In this document: positions 8,670 through 19,669 of the stretch, piece by piece
Layout: every line of letters starts with the position of its first letter
Numbering within the stretch: the first letter of the stretch is position 1
Source of the DNA: Vibrio maritimus
GTDB taxonomy: Bacteria; Pseudomonadota; Gammaproteobacteria; Enterobacterales; Vibrionaceae
Assembly: GCA_003263775.1 (NCBI GenBank)
Contig: JYJJ01000047.1
Coordinates: 18,556 to 82,555, forward strand
Length of the DNA: 64,000 nt
Direction of reading: 5' to 3'
Translations under genes and position numbers: made by a program
Notes under the pieces: model-generated
Database searches by the model: none
Seen by the model: the letters and a program-made list of their open reading frames with translations, nothing else
Told to the model about the DNA's origin: nothing

Positions 8670-10223
8670 TTATTCCCACTCGATAGTTGCAGGTGGCTTA
8701 CCAGAGATGTCGTAAACCACGCGCGAGATACCGTCTACTTCATTGATGATACGGTTAGAAACCTTACCTAGGAAGTCGTATGGTAGATGCGCCCAATGAG
8801 CCGTCATGAAGTCGATAGTCTCAACCGCACGTAGAGACACAACCCAGTCGTACTTACGGCCATCGCCCATTACACCTACAGAACGTACTGGTAGGAATAC
8901 CGTGAACGCTTGAGATACTTTGTGGTAAAGATCTGCATTGTGCAACTCTTCAATGAAGATAGCATCAGCACGGCGCAGTAGATCACAGTACTCTTTCTTG
9001 ATCTCGCCAAGAACACGAACACCTAGACCAGGACCTGGGAACGGATGACGATAAAGCATGTTGTATGGAAGACCTAGCTCTAGACCGATCTTACGTACTT
9101 CGTCTTTGAATAGCTCGCGTAGCGGCTCAACCAGGCCCATTTCCATATCATCAGGAAGGCCACCCACGTTGTGGTGAGACTTGATGACGTGTGCTTTACC
9201 CGTTTTCGATGCAGCAGATTCAATAACGTCTGGGTAGATCGTACCCTGAGCTAGCCACTTCGCGTTCTCTAGCTTCTTCGACTCTTCGTCGAATACGTCT
9301 ACGAATACGTGACCGATAGTCTTACGCTTCTCTTCTGGATCAGACTTGCCTTCAAGTGCTGCAAGGAAACGCTCTTCTGCATCTACCTTGATGATGTTTA
9401 GACCGAACTTGTCGCCAAACATCTCCATCACTTGCTCGCCTTCGTTTAGACGAAGAAGACCGTTGTCTACAAATACACAAGTCAGTTTGTCGCCGATAGC
9501 ACGGTGAACAAGCATCGCCACTACTGATGAGTCAACACCACCAGATAGACCTAGAATCACTTCATCGTCGCCCACTTGCTCTTTAATGCGAGCAACAGCG
9601 TCTTCAATGATAGAACCAGGAGTCCATAGGCGCTCACAGCCACAAGCACCAAGAACGAAGTTCTCTAGCATTTGTAGGCCTTGCTTAGTGTGTGTCACTT
9701 CTGGGTGGAACTGAACACCGTAGTATTTCTTCTCTTCGTTTGCCATTGCTGCGTACGGACAAGTATCCGTCTCACCAACTTTTACGAAGTCTGCTGGGAT
9801 TTCAACAACTTTGTCGCCGTGGCTCATCCAAACATCTTGAGTTTCTTCAAGATCTTTAAAGATTGCAGAGTCACCAGATACTTTAACTTGTGCGTAGCCA
9901 AATTCACGCTCGTTGGAGCCCGCTACTTTACCGCCCAGCTGTTCAGCCATGGTCTGCATGCCGTAGCACACACCAAGAACTGGAACACCTGAATCAAATA
10001 CGTACTGAGGAGCACGTGGAGAGTTGTCTTCCGTAACGCTTTCTGGACCACCAGATAGGATAATACCGTCTGGGTTGAATTCACGAATATCCGCTTCTTC
10101 TACGTCCCAGCTCCATAGTTCACAGTAAACACCGATCTCACGAACGCGACGTGCTACTAGTTGTGTGTATTGAGAACCGAAGTCTAGGATCAGAATTCGT
10201 TGGTCATGAATATTTTTCGTCAT
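8670..10223 (-). CDS. guaA: GMP synthase (glutamine-hydrolysing)
   Basis: Converts XMP to GMP using ATP and glutamine ammonia. The N-terminal class I amidotransferase has the nucleophile in [10 protein letters not shown] and the His/Glu pair in VQFHPEVTH. The central ATP-pyrophosphatase has the P-loop [11 protein letters not shown]. The C-terminal dimerisation domain ends in the conserved PPATIEWE. I start at ATG 10223 ([16 protein letters not shown]), giving 517 residues; an upstream TTG adds three codons without homology. It lies downstream of guaB but has its own PurR box at 10299-10314 and an intergenic gap of 150 nt. Confidence 0.98.
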   Translation of the reverse strand: MTKNIHDQRILILDFGSQYTQLVARRVREIGVYCELWSWDVEEADIREFNPDGIILSGGPESVTEDNSPRAPQYVFDSGVPVLGVCYGMQTMAEQLGGKVAGSNEREFGYAQVKVSGDSAIFKDLEETQDVWMSHGDKVVEIPADFVKVGETDTCPYAAMANEEKKYYGVQFHPEVTHTKQGLQMLENFVLGACGCERLWTPGSIIEDAVARIKEQVGDDEVILGLSGGVDSSVVAMLVHRAIGDKLTCVFVDNGLLRLNEGEQVMEMFGDKFGLNIIKVDAEERFLAALEGKSDPEEKRKTIGHVFVDVFDEESKKLENAKWLAQGTIYPDVIESAASKTGKAHVIKSHHNVGGLPDDMEMGLVEPLRELFKDEVRKIGLELGLPYNMLYRHPFPGPGLGVRVLGEIKKEYCDLLRRADAIFIEELHNADLYHKVSQAFTVFLPVRSVGVMGDGRKYDWVVSLRAVETIDFMTAHWAHLPYDFLGKVSNRIINEVDGISRVVYDISGKPPATIEWE

Positions 10224-10298
10224 TTTGGGCAATCTTATCAGCTAAGTGTTGAAAACGGAGGCGAGTTTACCCGCCTCTTATCTTTGCTTCAAGGAAAA

Positions 10299-10314
10299 AA
10301 GCAAACGTTTACGT
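10299..10314. promoter_or_regulatory. PurR operator upstream of guaA
   Basis: AAGCAAACGTTTACGT fits the PurR consensus ANGCAANCGNTTNCNT at every specified base. It lies 76-91 nt upstream of the guaA start, between guaB and guaA. It implies purine repression of a separate guaA promoter, in addition to read-through from guaB. Confidence 0.75.
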
Positions 10315-10375
10315 AGGATTTATTTCACTACGTTATCGCTATTAACCTAAGTGGTTAATTAACCTGAACGATTAA

Positions 10376-11838
10376 TTAACCCAAACGGTAGTTAGGCGCT
10401 TCCTTGGTGATTTGAACGTCGTGTACGTGAGATTCGTTTAGACCTGCACCAGAGATGCGAACGAATTCTGCTTTAGTACGCATATCTTCAATAGTCGCAG
10501 AGCCAGTTAGACCCATGCTTGAACGAAGACCACCCATTTGCTGGTGAACGATCTCTTTTAGGCGACCTTTATAAGCAATACGACCTTCGATACCTTCTGG
10601 AACCAGCTTGTCTGCTGCGTTATCAGATTGGAAGTAACGGTCAGAAGAGCCTTGAGACATAGCGCCAAGTGACCCCATACCGCGGTAAGCTTTGTATGAA
10701 CGACCTTGGTAAAGGATAACTTCACCTGGTGCTTCTTCAGTACCAGCGAACATTGAGCCAACCATGACACAAGATGCGCCAGCTACGATAGCTTTACAGA
10801 TATCACCTGAGAAACGGATACCGCCGTCAGCGATAACTGGGATGCCATACTCTTCAGCTGCCGCTGCCGCGTCTGAAATCGCTGTGATTTGAGGTACACC
10901 AACACCCGTTACGATGCGAGTTGTACAGATAGAACCAGGGCCGATACCTACTTTCACTGCGCTTACGCCAGCTTCAATCAGTGCTTTAGCACCTGCAGCT
11001 GTCGCAACGTTACCGCCGATGATGTCAAGATCTGGGTATGCTGCGCGAGTTTCGCGGATACGGTTTAGAACACCTTCAGAGTGACCGTGTGAAGAGTCGA
11101 TAAGTAGAACGTCAACACCCGCTTCAACAAGCGCTTTAACACGTTCTTCATTACCAGCGCCAGCACCAACTGCAGCACCAACGCGTAGACGACCTTGCGC
11201 ATCTTTACATGCGTTAGGCTTACGTTCTGCTTTGTGGAAGTCTTTTGCTGTGATCATACCGGTTAGTTGGAACTCGTCATTCACAACCAGTACCTTCTCA
11301 ACACGTGCGCGGTGCATCTCTTCTTGTACTTCTTCACGAGAAGCACCTTCTTTAACAGAGGCTAGGCGCTCTTTTGGCGTCATTACTGCTTCTACTTTCT
11401 TAGAAAGGTCAGTAACAAAGCGAACATCACGACCAGTATGATGCCTACGAGTTCGTTGTTTTCAGCAACAACAGGGAAACCAGCGAAGCCGTGTTTATCA
11501 GTCAGCGCTACCACGTCAGCGATAGATGCATCTGGGCTAACCGTTACTGGGTTAGTCACCACACCTGCTTCAAAGATTTTAACTAGGCGAACTTGCTCAG
11601 CTTGTTGCTCGATAGACATGTTCTTGTGGATAAAGCCAATGCCACCTTCTTGGGCTAGCGCGATCGCTAGACGCGCTTCTGTCACTGTGTCCATAGACGC
11701 AGAGATCATTGGAATATTCAGAGTGATATTCTTGGTCAGCCGAGTGCGAAGATCAGCTGTGTTTGGGAGAACGGTGGAGTGAGCTGGAACGAGTAGTACA
11801 TCATCGAACGTCAGCGCTTCTTTGGCAATTCTTAGCAT
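10376..11838 (-). CDS. guaB: IMP dehydrogenase (frameshifted)
   Basis: Oxidises IMP to XMP with NAD+, the committed step to GMP. It starts [21 protein letters not shown] and has two CBS domains inserted in the barrel (roughly residues 95-205), then the catalytic Cys loop [18 protein letters not shown] and the flap RYFQ. The frame breaks inside the second CBS domain near 11438: ENNELVGII runs out, then [23 protein letters not shown] is in the other frame. Adding one base gives 488 codons, the standard length. guaB is needed for growth without guanine, so a sequence error is likelier than a true loss. Confidence 0.95.
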
Positions 11839-11928
11839 TTGCAATATCTCACAATAGAGGAGTTTAAAGGATAATCCGCCCTTATCGTTTCGCATAATAA
11901 GGTCATTTGGATTAGATATTGCGGTGGG

Positions 11929-11956
11929 ATTATACGCCCGACGAAATCGCTTGGCT
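11929..11956 (-). promoter_or_regulatory. guaB promoter -10 and overlapping PurR-like operator
   Basis: On the minus strand a perfect -10 TATAAT (11929-11934) lies about 90 nt upstream of guaB. Just upstream of it AGCCAAGCGATTTCGT (11941-11956) matches the PurR consensus with a single mismatch. No good -35 is seen. The operator's position would block polymerase, consistent with PurR control of guaBA known in enterobacteria. Confidence 0.65.
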
Positions 11957-12045
11957 ACACATTTTTCTATTTTTTATTTGCATTTACCCCCTTGATATGT
12001 ATTATATTGCCGCTAATTTCCATACTCACGTCTTTGAGATTAGCT

Positions 12046-13422
12046 GTGTCCCTATCCCCGCGATCTACTTCTCAGTCATCTTCTTCTAATCAGAACATTT
12101 ACACGGTCTCTCGTCTGAATTCCGAAGTACGTTTATTACTAGAAAATGAAATGGGGATTGTCTGGTTAGTCGGTGAAATCTCTAACTTTTCTGCACCTGT
12201 CTCTGGTCACTGGTACCTCACGTTAAAAGACTCACGCGCTCAAGTTAAGTGCGCGATGTTCCGTGGCAACAATCGCCGAGTCACCTTTAAGCCCGTCAAC
12301 GGCAACCAAGTATTGGTGAAAGCGCGTCTCTCTTTGTATGAGCCACGTGGTGACTACCAACTGATCATTGAATCGATGCAGCCAGAAGGCGATGGCAGAC
12401 TGCAGCAAGAATTTGAGAAGCTAAAAATGTCGCTGGCGGCTGAAGGGTTATTCTCACAGTCACTGAAAAAGCCTCTGCCCTCTCATCCTAAACGCGTGGG
12501 TATCATCACTTCTAAGACCGGTGCCGCGCTGTTCGATATTCTCGATGTCCTAAAAAGACGCGATCCATCATTGCCCGTCGTTATCTACCCAACAACCGTG
12601 CAGGGTGATATGGCAGCGATTGAGATCGCACAGGCTATTGGCCGCGCCAACAGCCGTAACGAGTGTGATGTATTGATTGTCGGTCGAGGTGGTGGCTCAC
12701 TGGAAGATTTATGGTCCTTCAACCACGAAATCGTGGCGAGAACCATCGCTGCAAGTCAAATCCCTATCATTAGTGCTGTCGGGCACGAAATCGATGTCAC
12801 GATTGCCGATTATGTTGCCGATGTACGTGCGCCAACCCCAAGCGCGGCAGCTGAGCTGGTCAGTAATGACACATCGCATAAGCATGAGTCACTAAAAAGT
12901 CGAGAGCAAAGGCTGCGTAATACTATGCAGATTTACCTTGCTCAGCAAAAACAGCAGCTTTCTGCACTGACACAAGCGTTAAACAGTCATCACCCAAAAC
13001 ATCAGTTGCAACGACAGAGCCAACTTCTTGATGAATTTGAATACCGCTTGAGTGCTGCAATGAAGCAACGCCTATCGCAAGAAGCTCTGCGTCTAAATAA
13101 CAAGCAGCATCGATTGATGGCCCTCTCTCCAGACCGTCAATTAGAAAAACAATCGAACCGATTAGTGCAGTTACAAGCGCGGCTTAAACAAGCGATACAA
13201 AAACAGCTCGATACCGCCAAGCATCAGTTTGCAGTGACAGCAGGAAAACTGGATACCGTTAGCCCACTTGCGACGCTACAGCGCGGCTATTCGATTACTC
13301 AAGACAGCAATGGTCAAGTGATCACCAATGCCAACAATGTCGAAGTCGGTAGTACCATAACGACGAAACTCGATAACGGTGTTATCGAGTCTCAGGTTAT
13401 TCGTACAGGGGATATTGACTAA
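12046..13422 (+). CDS. xseA: Exodeoxyribonuclease VII large subunit
   Basis: Catalytic subunit of the nuclease that degrades single-stranded DNA and works in repair. It has an N-terminal OB fold (from [10 protein letters not shown] to about residue 120), the catalytic domain with [11 protein letters not shown] and [12 protein letters not shown], then a long Lys/Gln-rich coiled coil (about residues 270-400) that binds several copies of XseB. The start is GTG 12046 ([10 protein letters not shown]), because homology begins just after it. An upstream extension to 11992 would read through the promoter region. It is divergent from guaB. Confidence 0.93.
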   Translation: MSLSPRSTSQSSSSNQNIYTVSRLNSEVRLLLENEMGIVWLVGEISNFSAPVSGHWYLTLKDSRAQVKCAMFRGNNRRVTFKPVNGNQVLVKARLSLYEPRGDYQLIIESMQPEGDGRLQQEFEKLKMSLAAEGLFSQSLKKPLPSHPKRVGIITSKTGAALFDILDVLKRRDPSLPVVIYPTTVQGDMAAIEIAQAIGRANSRNECDVLIVGRGGGSLEDLWSFNHEIVARTIAASQIPIISAVGHEIDVTIADYVADVRAPTPSAAAELVSNDTSHKHESLKSREQRLRNTMQIYLAQQKQQLSALTQALNSHHPKHQLQRQSQLLDEFEYRLSAAMKQRLSQEALRLNNKQHRLMALSPDRQLEKQSNRLVQLQARLKQAIQKQLDTAKHQFAVTAGKLDTVSPLATLQRGYSITQDSNGQVITNANNVEVGSTITTKLDNGVIESQVIRTGDID

Positions 13423-13437
13423 TCTAGCCAGACTTGC

Positions 13438-13668
13438 CTAGTCCAAAGCCTCAAAGACAAATTTCACTCGGGACTTGGATTTGAGCTCATTGCAGCTATT
13501 ACAAAAGTAGCTTGCAGAGCCACACGCCTGTAGCTTCTCTAACTCAGCGTCACAATCGGGACAAAAACCGATCTTTTTGTAGTGGCGTTGACAGTCACTA
13601 CAGTGATACTGACCATCCCAATCTAATTCTTGATGACACGTCGGACAGTTATTTTGTGTATTTGTCAT
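13438..13668 (-). CDS. Zinc-ribbon protein, YfgJ family
   Basis: A 76-residue protein made of paired CxxC knuckles: CPTC, CSDC, CPDC, then a single C and a final CNSC. Such rubredoxin-like zinc ribbons bind one or two Zn2+. The function of the YfgJ family is not established. It is convergent with xseA, 15 bases away, and a gene of this type also sits by xseA and der in enterobacteria. Confidence 0.85.
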   Translation of the reverse strand: MTNTQNNCPTCHQELDWDGQYHCSDCQRHYKKIGFCPDCDAELEKLQACGSASYFCNSCNELKSKSRVKFVFEALD

Positions 13669-13795
13669 GACTCGTACCTATATTAGCAATATTTAATATT
13701 AGCATCATACGATTTTCATTGCAGACAACGCATTGATGCTAATCAAAATCACCTTTCAGTCTTGGCTCTGTCTAAATACTCCGTCCACTCTGGAG

Positions 13796-14830
13796 CTAAG
13801 AAGCAAGCATTTGAGAATACGTGGTCATTGGGACGGTGCGTCGGTTACGTCGTTTCACCTTGTACATCTCAGCATCCGCTTTACGGATCAACTTGTCCAT
13901 CGGCAAATCAGAGCAACACTCTTTGGTAGCAAAACCTACACTAACAGAGATATTGGTCTCTTCCAGTGTCACTGGCTTATTCAATTCGCTACTCAGAGTC
14001 TCATAGAACTCTCGAGCCCCCTCTTCGCTTGGAAAACAGCAAAATGCCAAGAACTCATCACCACCATAACGGCCAAGTACTGCTTGAGGCGGTAGTATCT
14101 CCTTGAGCTCTTTCGCCACCGCTTTAAGCACCTTATCACCAAAGTAATGGCCGTATTCGTCGTTCACCTGTTTAAACTTGTCGATGTCGACAAAAAAGCA
14201 GCCCAGTATATTACCGTCGAAGCAATGACTCTTCTCAACTCTCTCCAGGAGCTCACGTCGATTTAAACAGTGTGTGAGAGGATCCATCTGAGCTTGGAAA
14301 GTTAGCTTGTCTTCAAGCGCATATTTCTCAAGTGCCACCGAATATACTGCGGCAAGTGATTCTAACACCTCAACCTCAATGGCTTCCGGCGTCGCAGCGC
14401 TATTACTATAGAGAGCAAATGTCCCTAAGCAATGTTGCTGTGTGGAAATAACGGGAACCGACCAACACCCTCGGATATCGGCAGAAGCCGCTAACTCTAT
14501 ATACGGCTGCCAGTTACGATGTCGGGTCACATCATCAACGATCACAGAGCGCTTCAGAAAAGCAGCGGCACCACAGGATCCAACTTGTTCACCAATGGAG
14601 AGACCATCGATCGCCTGAGTGTATGCAATAGGCAGGTTGGGCGCTGCCACTGTGTGCAAACATTGGGATTCTTCATCCAATGATAAAATTGAAACTCGTT
14701 TGTCCGGAAATAAGCGTTCTGTCAGCTTGACTATCCTTGACACTAACTGGGATTGGGGAAGTCCCAGTGCGAGGTCCTTTAATAAGTTATTCATGCCTTT
14801 GTGGGCATCGATCAGCAAGTCTTTATTCAT
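13796..14830 (-). CDS. GAF-GGDEF diguanylate cyclase
   Basis: Makes the second messenger c-di-GMP from two GTP. An N-terminal GAF sensor domain (about residues 20-165, with VGSCGAAAF and DIRGCWSVPV) is followed by a GGDEF domain. The intact active-site loop RYGGDEF and the upstream DPLTHCLNRRELL and FVDIDKFKQVND indicate catalysis. The RxxD inhibitory site that usually lies five residues before GGDEF is replaced by LPPQ, so product feedback at that site is unlikely. There is no membrane segment, so it is cytoplasmic. The GAF ligand is unknown. Confidence 0.93.
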   Translation of the reverse strand: MNKDLLIDAHKGMNNLLKDLALGLPQSQLVSRIVKLTERLFPDKRVSILSLDEESQCLHTVAAPNLPIAYTQAIDGLSIGEQVGSCGAAAFLKRSVIVDDVTRHRNWQPYIELAASADIRGCWSVPVISTQQHCLGTFALYSNSAATPEAIEVEVLESLAAVYSVALEKYALEDKLTFQAQMDPLTHCLNRRELLERVEKSHCFDGNILGCFFVDIDKFKQVNDEYGHYFGDKVLKAVAKELKEILPPQAVLGRYGGDEFLAFCCFPSEEGAREFYETLSSELNKPVTLEETNISVSVGFATKECCSDLPMDKLIRKADAEMYKVKRRNRRTVPMTTYSQMLAS

Positions 14831-15201
14831 AGTTCGCGTCTTTTTGTTTGCTGCTTTACCACTCTCGCAAAGCGGATAGCAGACTGTTTATTATGCGCTT
14901 CGAGCACATACTAACACAGGGGACAGACAGATGAACTATTGACCAAAAGAATATTTGAACGTAATTTAACCTTTAAAGCCTTACATACGCCGAACAAGGT
15001 GATGCCGAGAAAACGATCTTTATATGATCATCTTCAAAAGCTAGCTTGATCAGCGATCTGCTTAAAAAAGAACATTTATATAACCACACACCGAAAGCAT
15101 AAGTTACATATCCTGCATTTCGATTTTAGACGACATAAAAAGCCACTAGAGCAGCCAGAATCAAACCAAATCGGAATTTCATAAAAAGATCGCATTTGCC
15201 A
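14831..15201. other. Intergenic region, no gene seen
   Basis: 371 AT-rich bases between two minus-strand genes. It must hold the promoter of the diguanylate cyclase gene. I see no open frame with a ribosome site, no strong hairpin and no recognised operator. Confidence 0.5.
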
Positions 15202-16068
15202 TTATTGAATTACATCGGTGTGCATTTCGATATAACTCCCATCGATAGCACGCAGCTCAACGTTGATTCTTGAAAACGCTTGTGTCGACGAAATGTGAGT
15301 TCCTCCGCAAGGCATGACAACGTCTACGCCGTCTAAATGACAATGCCAGTAACGAGAACTGGTCAAATAGGGTCCTTCAAGCCTCATCGTTACGTCGCTT
15401 GGTACACTTAGCCAATCTTGCAGTTGCTGATTAACCTTAGTTTCAATATCTGCGAGCTCCTCCAACACTTGTGCGGTGTTCAAACCACGCTTTCGCAGCG
15501 TTTTACCAAGTCGATAGTTGTCAAAACAGCGATCTGGCGATACAAAACTCTGCTCTTGAGCATAACTATTAAAATCATAGTGCCCCAAGCCGTCTTTTCG
15601 ATCGGCATCTTTTCGCCAGTAGGCTAACGCCAAGACTTTGTTCAGTGCGAGTGACGCAATATGACCGGCGCTATGTCCTCGGCTCAAGCTTTGTTGGTAT
15701 TGCTTGTCGACTTGCAAAGTCACGCTTTGCTTCGCAGTCAATTTGGCATTCTTCGCAATACGGTGAACGACGACAAATTCCCAACCTTCAGTATCACGCT
15801 TAACCGGTATCGACTCTGCAACGTAAAGAACGCCAGTGGCCACTTCAACGGCACCGACTAGACAATCGATAACCTCATAGTCAACACCACTTACCGACAA
15901 TGTGCCTTTATCTGCAGGATGATCCGGCCAGATATGACTGACAGGATGAAAAGGCGTCTCTGCGACGACGACGTCACAATATTGTTCGGTTTGAGAGAGA
16001 AGTTGGATCTGACTTTCTAGCGTCCAAACTTGATGGCAAAAGTGCACCTTAGTGGCTGTTATCATCAA
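15202..16068 (-). CDS. AlaX-like alanyl-tRNA editing hydrolase
   Basis: A 288-residue free-standing relative of the alanyl-tRNA synthetase editing domain. The metal site is visible as HSAGH (HxxxH, about residue 130) and CGGTH (CxxxH, about residue 255). These residues hold zinc in enzymes that remove mischarged Ser or Gly from tRNA-Ala. The N-terminal 100 residues form the barrel usually found before the HxxxH motif. Its actual substrate is not known. It is a single gene upstream of der's terminator region. Confidence 0.85.
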   Translation of the reverse strand: MMITATKVHFCHQVWTLESQIQLLSQTEQYCDVVVAETPFHPVSHIWPDHPADKGTLSVSGVDYEVIDCLVGAVEVATGVLYVAESIPVKRDTEGWEFVVVHRIAKNAKLTAKQSVTLQVDKQYQQSLSRGHSAGHIASLALNKVLALAYWRKDADRKDGLGHYDFNSYAQEQSFVSPDRCFDNYRLGKTLRKRGLNTAQVLEELADIETKVNQQLQDWLSVPSDVTMRLEGPYLTSSRYWHCHLDGVDVVMPCGGTHISSTQAFSRINVELRAIDGSYIEMHTDVIQ

Positions 16069-16099
16069 CCTTTCCTTACGACATAACTTTTATTGAACA

Positions 16100-16130
16100 C
16101 AAAAAAACGCCCTCTTAATTCAGAGGGCGT
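16100..16130 (-). terminator. Terminator after der
   Basis: Stem ACGCCCTCT / AGAGGGCGT with loop TAATTC; seven A on the plus strand give a T-run on the minus strand, 16 nt after the der stop codon. Confidence 0.9.
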
Positions 16131-16145
16131 CATTACGCTAATGCT

Positions 16146-17633
16146 TTATTTTTTAGGACGACCTTTCATCATAGTCATCAGGCGCTTACGCTTGCGCTCT
16201 TGAGACAGTGTCATCTTGCTCGTTTTACCTTCGAACGGGTTGTCGCTGCTCTGGAAGTTAATGCGGATTGGCGTCCCCATGATTTCCAGTGAACGGCGAT
16301 AGTAGTTCATCAGGTAGCGCTTGTAAGAATCTGGCAGCTCGTTCACTAGGTTACCGTGAACAACAACGATTGGCGGGTTATAACCACCAGCGTGCGCGTA
16401 CTTCAGCTTCACGCGGCGACCACGAACCATAGGCGGTTGGTGATCTTCTGTTGCCATTTTCATGATACGAGTCAGTACTGATGTACCTACACGTGTCGTA
16501 GCCGACTTATACGCTTCTTGAACGGATTCGAACAAGTGACCAACGCCTGTGCCGTGAAGCGCAGAGATAAAGTGAATACGAGCAAAGTCCACAAAGCCTA
16601 GACGACGGTCTAGCTCTTTTTTCACCTGCTCTTTCACGTCTGTATCCAAACCATCCCATTTGTTCACAGCGAGAACAATTGAGCGACCTGCGTTAAGAGC
16701 AAAACCTAGTAAGCTAAGATCTTGGTCTGAGATATTCTCGCGAGCATCGATAACTACCAATACCACGTTAGCATCTTCAATCGCTTTTAGCGTTTGAACC
16801 ACCGAAAACTTCTCAACCGTTTCATTGATACGTTTACGACGACGCACGCCTGCAGTATCAATCAGAACGTATTCACGGCCATCGCGCTCCATCGGGATAT
16901 AAATGGAGTCACGTGTCGTACCTGGCATGTCATAAACCACCACACGCTCTTCACCAAGAATACGGTTAGTCAGGGTTGATTTGCCAACGTTTGGACGACC
17001 AATGATAGCCAGTTTGATCGGTTGATCTTGAAGACGCTTGTATTCTGCTTCCGCTTCTTCTTCGGTGTAGTCGAGTTTCTCGTCTTCTGCATCTTCAAAC
17101 ATGGTCAAATCTTCAATTTCACCTTCAGTTTCAGAAAGGTGCTCAAAGAAAGGATCCAAAGCGCGGTCAAGAAGAGCAGTTACACCACGGCCATGAGCCG
17201 CAGCAATGTGATACATGTTCTCAACACCAAGCTGCCAAAATTCAGCGCTTGCAGCATCAGCATCAATACCATCTACCTTGTTAACAACAAGGAAAGCTGG
17301 CTTTTCGATTTTACGTAGGTGGTTAGCAATCGCTTCATCCGCAACCGTCAAACCCGCACGACCATCCACAAGGAACAGCACTACGTCAGCTTCTTCAATC
17401 GCAGCTAACGATTGTTCCGCCATTTTGGTTTCTACACCTTCTTCAGTGCCGTCAATACCGCCAGTATCGATAACAATGAACTCATTCTCACCCAGTTGAG
17501 CTTGACCATATTTACGGTCGCGCGTTAGTCCCGGAAAGTCCGCTACCAAAGCATCACGCGTACGCGTTAGTCTATTAAACAGTGTCGACTTACCCACATT
17601 TGGGCGTCCAACTAGGGCAACAACAGGTAACAT
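16146..17633 (-). CDS. der: Ribosome-assembly GTPase Der (EngA)
   Basis: Essential double GTPase for maturation of the 50S subunit. Two tandem G domains each show GRPNVGKS (near residues 8 and 207), DTGG/DTAG and NKVD/NKWD. An acidic linker ([20 protein letters not shown]) joins them, and a KH-like C-terminal domain ends with a basic tail ([17 protein letters not shown]). 495 residues is normal for Vibrio. It is downstream of bamB but separated by a terminator. Confidence 0.97.
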   Translation of the reverse strand: MLPVVALVGRPNVGKSTLFNRLTRTRDALVADFPGLTRDRKYGQAQLGENEFIVIDTGGIDGTEEGVETKMAEQSLAAIEEADVVLFLVDGRAGLTVADEAIANHLRKIEKPAFLVVNKVDGIDADAASAEFWQLGVENMYHIAAAHGRGVTALLDRALDPFFEHLSETEGEIEDLTMFEDAEDEKLDYTEEEAEAEYKRLQDQPIKLAIIGRPNVGKSTLTNRILGEERVVVYDMPGTTRDSIYIPMERDGREYVLIDTAGVRRRKRINETVEKFSVVQTLKAIEDANVVLVVIDARENISDQDLSLLGFALNAGRSIVLAVNKWDGLDTDVKEQVKKELDRRLGFVDFARIHFISALHGTGVGHLFESVQEAYKSATTRVGTSVLTRIMKMATEDHQPPMVRGRRVKLKYAHAGGYNPPIVVVHGNLVNELPDSYKRYLMNYYRRSLEIMGTPIRINFQSSDNPFEGKTSKMTLSQERKRKRLMTMMKGRPKK

Positions 17634-17751
17634 ATTAACCTCTACACTTAATTTCTTATTGTAGTTATAGGTAAAAATGGTTTCGTTTTCCTATAACCAC
17701 AACGCATTCTATCTGTCCGAGCTCGAAAAGATCCTTTTGCTTCGCAGCAAT

Positions 17752-17789
17752 AAAACGGCTCCTAACTGAAAATCAGCCAGGAGCCGTTT
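17752..17789 (-). terminator. Terminator between bamB and der
   Basis: 11-bp stem AAACGGCTCCT / AGGAGCCGTTT with a nested small stem CTGA/TCAG in the loop. The minus-strand side ends in TTTT, just after the bamB stop. Confidence 0.88.
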
Positions 17790-17808
17790 GTGAATTATAT
17801 CACGCTTT

Positions 17809-18964
17809 CTAGTTAATGGTGAGTTTCTTTATTTCACCGTCGCGATTGATGATCACGTAGCCGCCTGGTACCAATGTTGGCCCTACCGCCATGCCGCTGT
17901 CATTCGTCATTTGCTGTGCCACAAACTCACCAGTTTGACGATCTATCCAGTGCAGATAACCTAGGCTGTCACCCACCACAATGTAACCGTCGACAATCAC
18001 AGGCGCTGTTAACTGACGATTCTCAAGCTCGCTGTTCTCCCAAAGCTCAGTACCACTGCGCGCATCAACGGCAATAACGTGATCCGTTTCTGAGATCAAA
18101 AACAGGCTGCGATTGTCCGTTGCCATGTCTGTGGCAGAAGAGTAGTTACGCTTCCAAATTGGATTGCCAGAACGTAAATCAATCGAAATCAACTGACCAT
18201 TGAAGCCCACAGTGTACAACGTGCCGCCCAAGATAATGGGGGACGAATCAACATCCACCAAACGATCAATCTCGGTCGCACCTTTTGGCGTACCCACAGG
18301 TTGCTGCCAAATCAGCTGACCACGATCAATGATGCTGCCGCCAATCGACCATTCGCTGTACCCCAGAACACACCACCAGAAACCGTTGCAGGAGCACTAT
18401 CGCCTCGCAGTGTTAGATTCGGTACATCAGTACTGATTGCCCAGCGCTCTTCACCACTTGTTTGCTCTAGTGCTGTCAATACGCCTTGACTGGTGTGTAC
18501 CATAACAAGGCTGGAATCCGCTACAGCATCGCCAGAACTTCACCGTTAACTTCTGCTCGCCAAAGCTCTTCACCCGTGTTGACGTCAAGTGCAATCACTT
18601 CGCCATTTTCACTGCCGATGTAAAGCTTTTGATAGGCTGCAGCAATGCCACCTGAAAGTCGAGCCGTCACCTCGCCGGTGATATCCACCTGCCAAAGGGT
18701 TTTGCCCGTTTCCGGATCCATGGCTTTCACTTCACCTTCACGGCTAGCAACAAACAGCTTGTCATACGCATAGACGGGAGACAGTTTAGAGAAGAAACTT
18801 CCAACACCGTTGCCAATGCTTGAAGACCACTCCGTGCTAGGCGTAAACTCACTTTGCACTGTCGGTAGCGGCGCCATAATGATGGTGTCTTCTTCGCTCG
18901 AACACCCTGCAAGTACACCTAATACCGAGATAGAAAGTAATACCTTTTTAACGAGTCTATTCAT
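17809..18964 (-). CDS. bamB: Outer-membrane assembly lipoprotein BamB (two frameshifts)
   Basis: Periplasmic lipoprotein of the BAM complex, which inserts beta-barrel proteins into the outer membrane. A lipobox LAGC follows the signal peptide MNRLVKKVLLSISVLGV. The rest is a PQQ-type eight-bladed propeller with repeats such as ALDVNTGEELWRAEV and TALEQTSGEERWAI. Two breaks split it: near 18526 (after NGEVLAMP, resuming VADSSLVMVHTSQG) and near 18334 (after ANGRLAA, resuming IIDRGQLIWQQPVG). Two added bases give 386 codons, the usual length. Both look like sequence errors. Confidence 0.93.
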
Positions 18965-18976
18965 CGGCTATAGCCC

Positions 18977-19590
18977 TTACTTGGCAAGATCATCCAATTT
19001 TAGCTGTAGCGCTTGGCTTGCATCTTGTGCTTGCTGCGCTTCAGTGTAAGCGGTGTAAGCCGCATCACGGTCACCTTCGCGAATCGCAATGTCACCACGA
19101 AGCTCTGCTACACGACCCGCCCAAGCTGTGTCCGTGATTTTATCAAGTTCAGCACGAGCACCCGCGTTGTCGCCTGATTCAATCATTAGACGTGCAATAC
19201 GATAAGTCACTAGAGGAGTAATCGCCGCATCTTTGGTGTTGTTTTGCGCCCACTGAAGCTGCGTCAATGCATCTTCAAAGTTGCCTGCTTCCACTTGGCT
19301 TTTGCCAATTGCATTGCCGCTAAAACAGCGTATTCGCTGTCTTTGCTGGTATCGATAAACGCTTGTACATCTGCGCTTGAGTCTGCGCCTTTCGCTACAA
19401 TTGACTCAACGGCTTTGCTGTACTGTTCTGATGCTGCTTCCTGAGCTTGGACAACGGAATCTTGATAATAACGCCAGCCAAATAAACCACCTAGACCAAC
19501 AACAACGCCAAGCACAACGGCTTTGCCGTTCTCTTTCCACCAGTCTTTGATCGCTTCAACTTGTTGTTCTTCAGAATCGTAGAGTTCCAC
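18977..19590 (-). CDS. yfgM: YfgM, SecYEG-associated TPR protein (frameshifted)
   Basis: Inner-membrane protein that associates with the Sec translocon and periplasmic chaperones. It has a short cytoplasmic N-terminus (MELYDSEEQQVEAIKDWWKE), one membrane helix (AVVLGVVVGLGGLFGWRYY) and periplasmic tetratricopeptide-type helices. The frame breaks near 19296, between MQLAKA and VEAGNFEDALTQLQW. One added base gives 205 codons. It lies 12 bases upstream of bamB and downstream of hisS in the usual order. Confidence 0.9.
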
Positions 19591-19669
19591 TTCCTGTCCT
19601 CTTAAAAGAAATCGTTACCTAAACGAATAGGCAGCTGAAACCTCGCTGCCTATTGTCTTAGGTTTAAAC

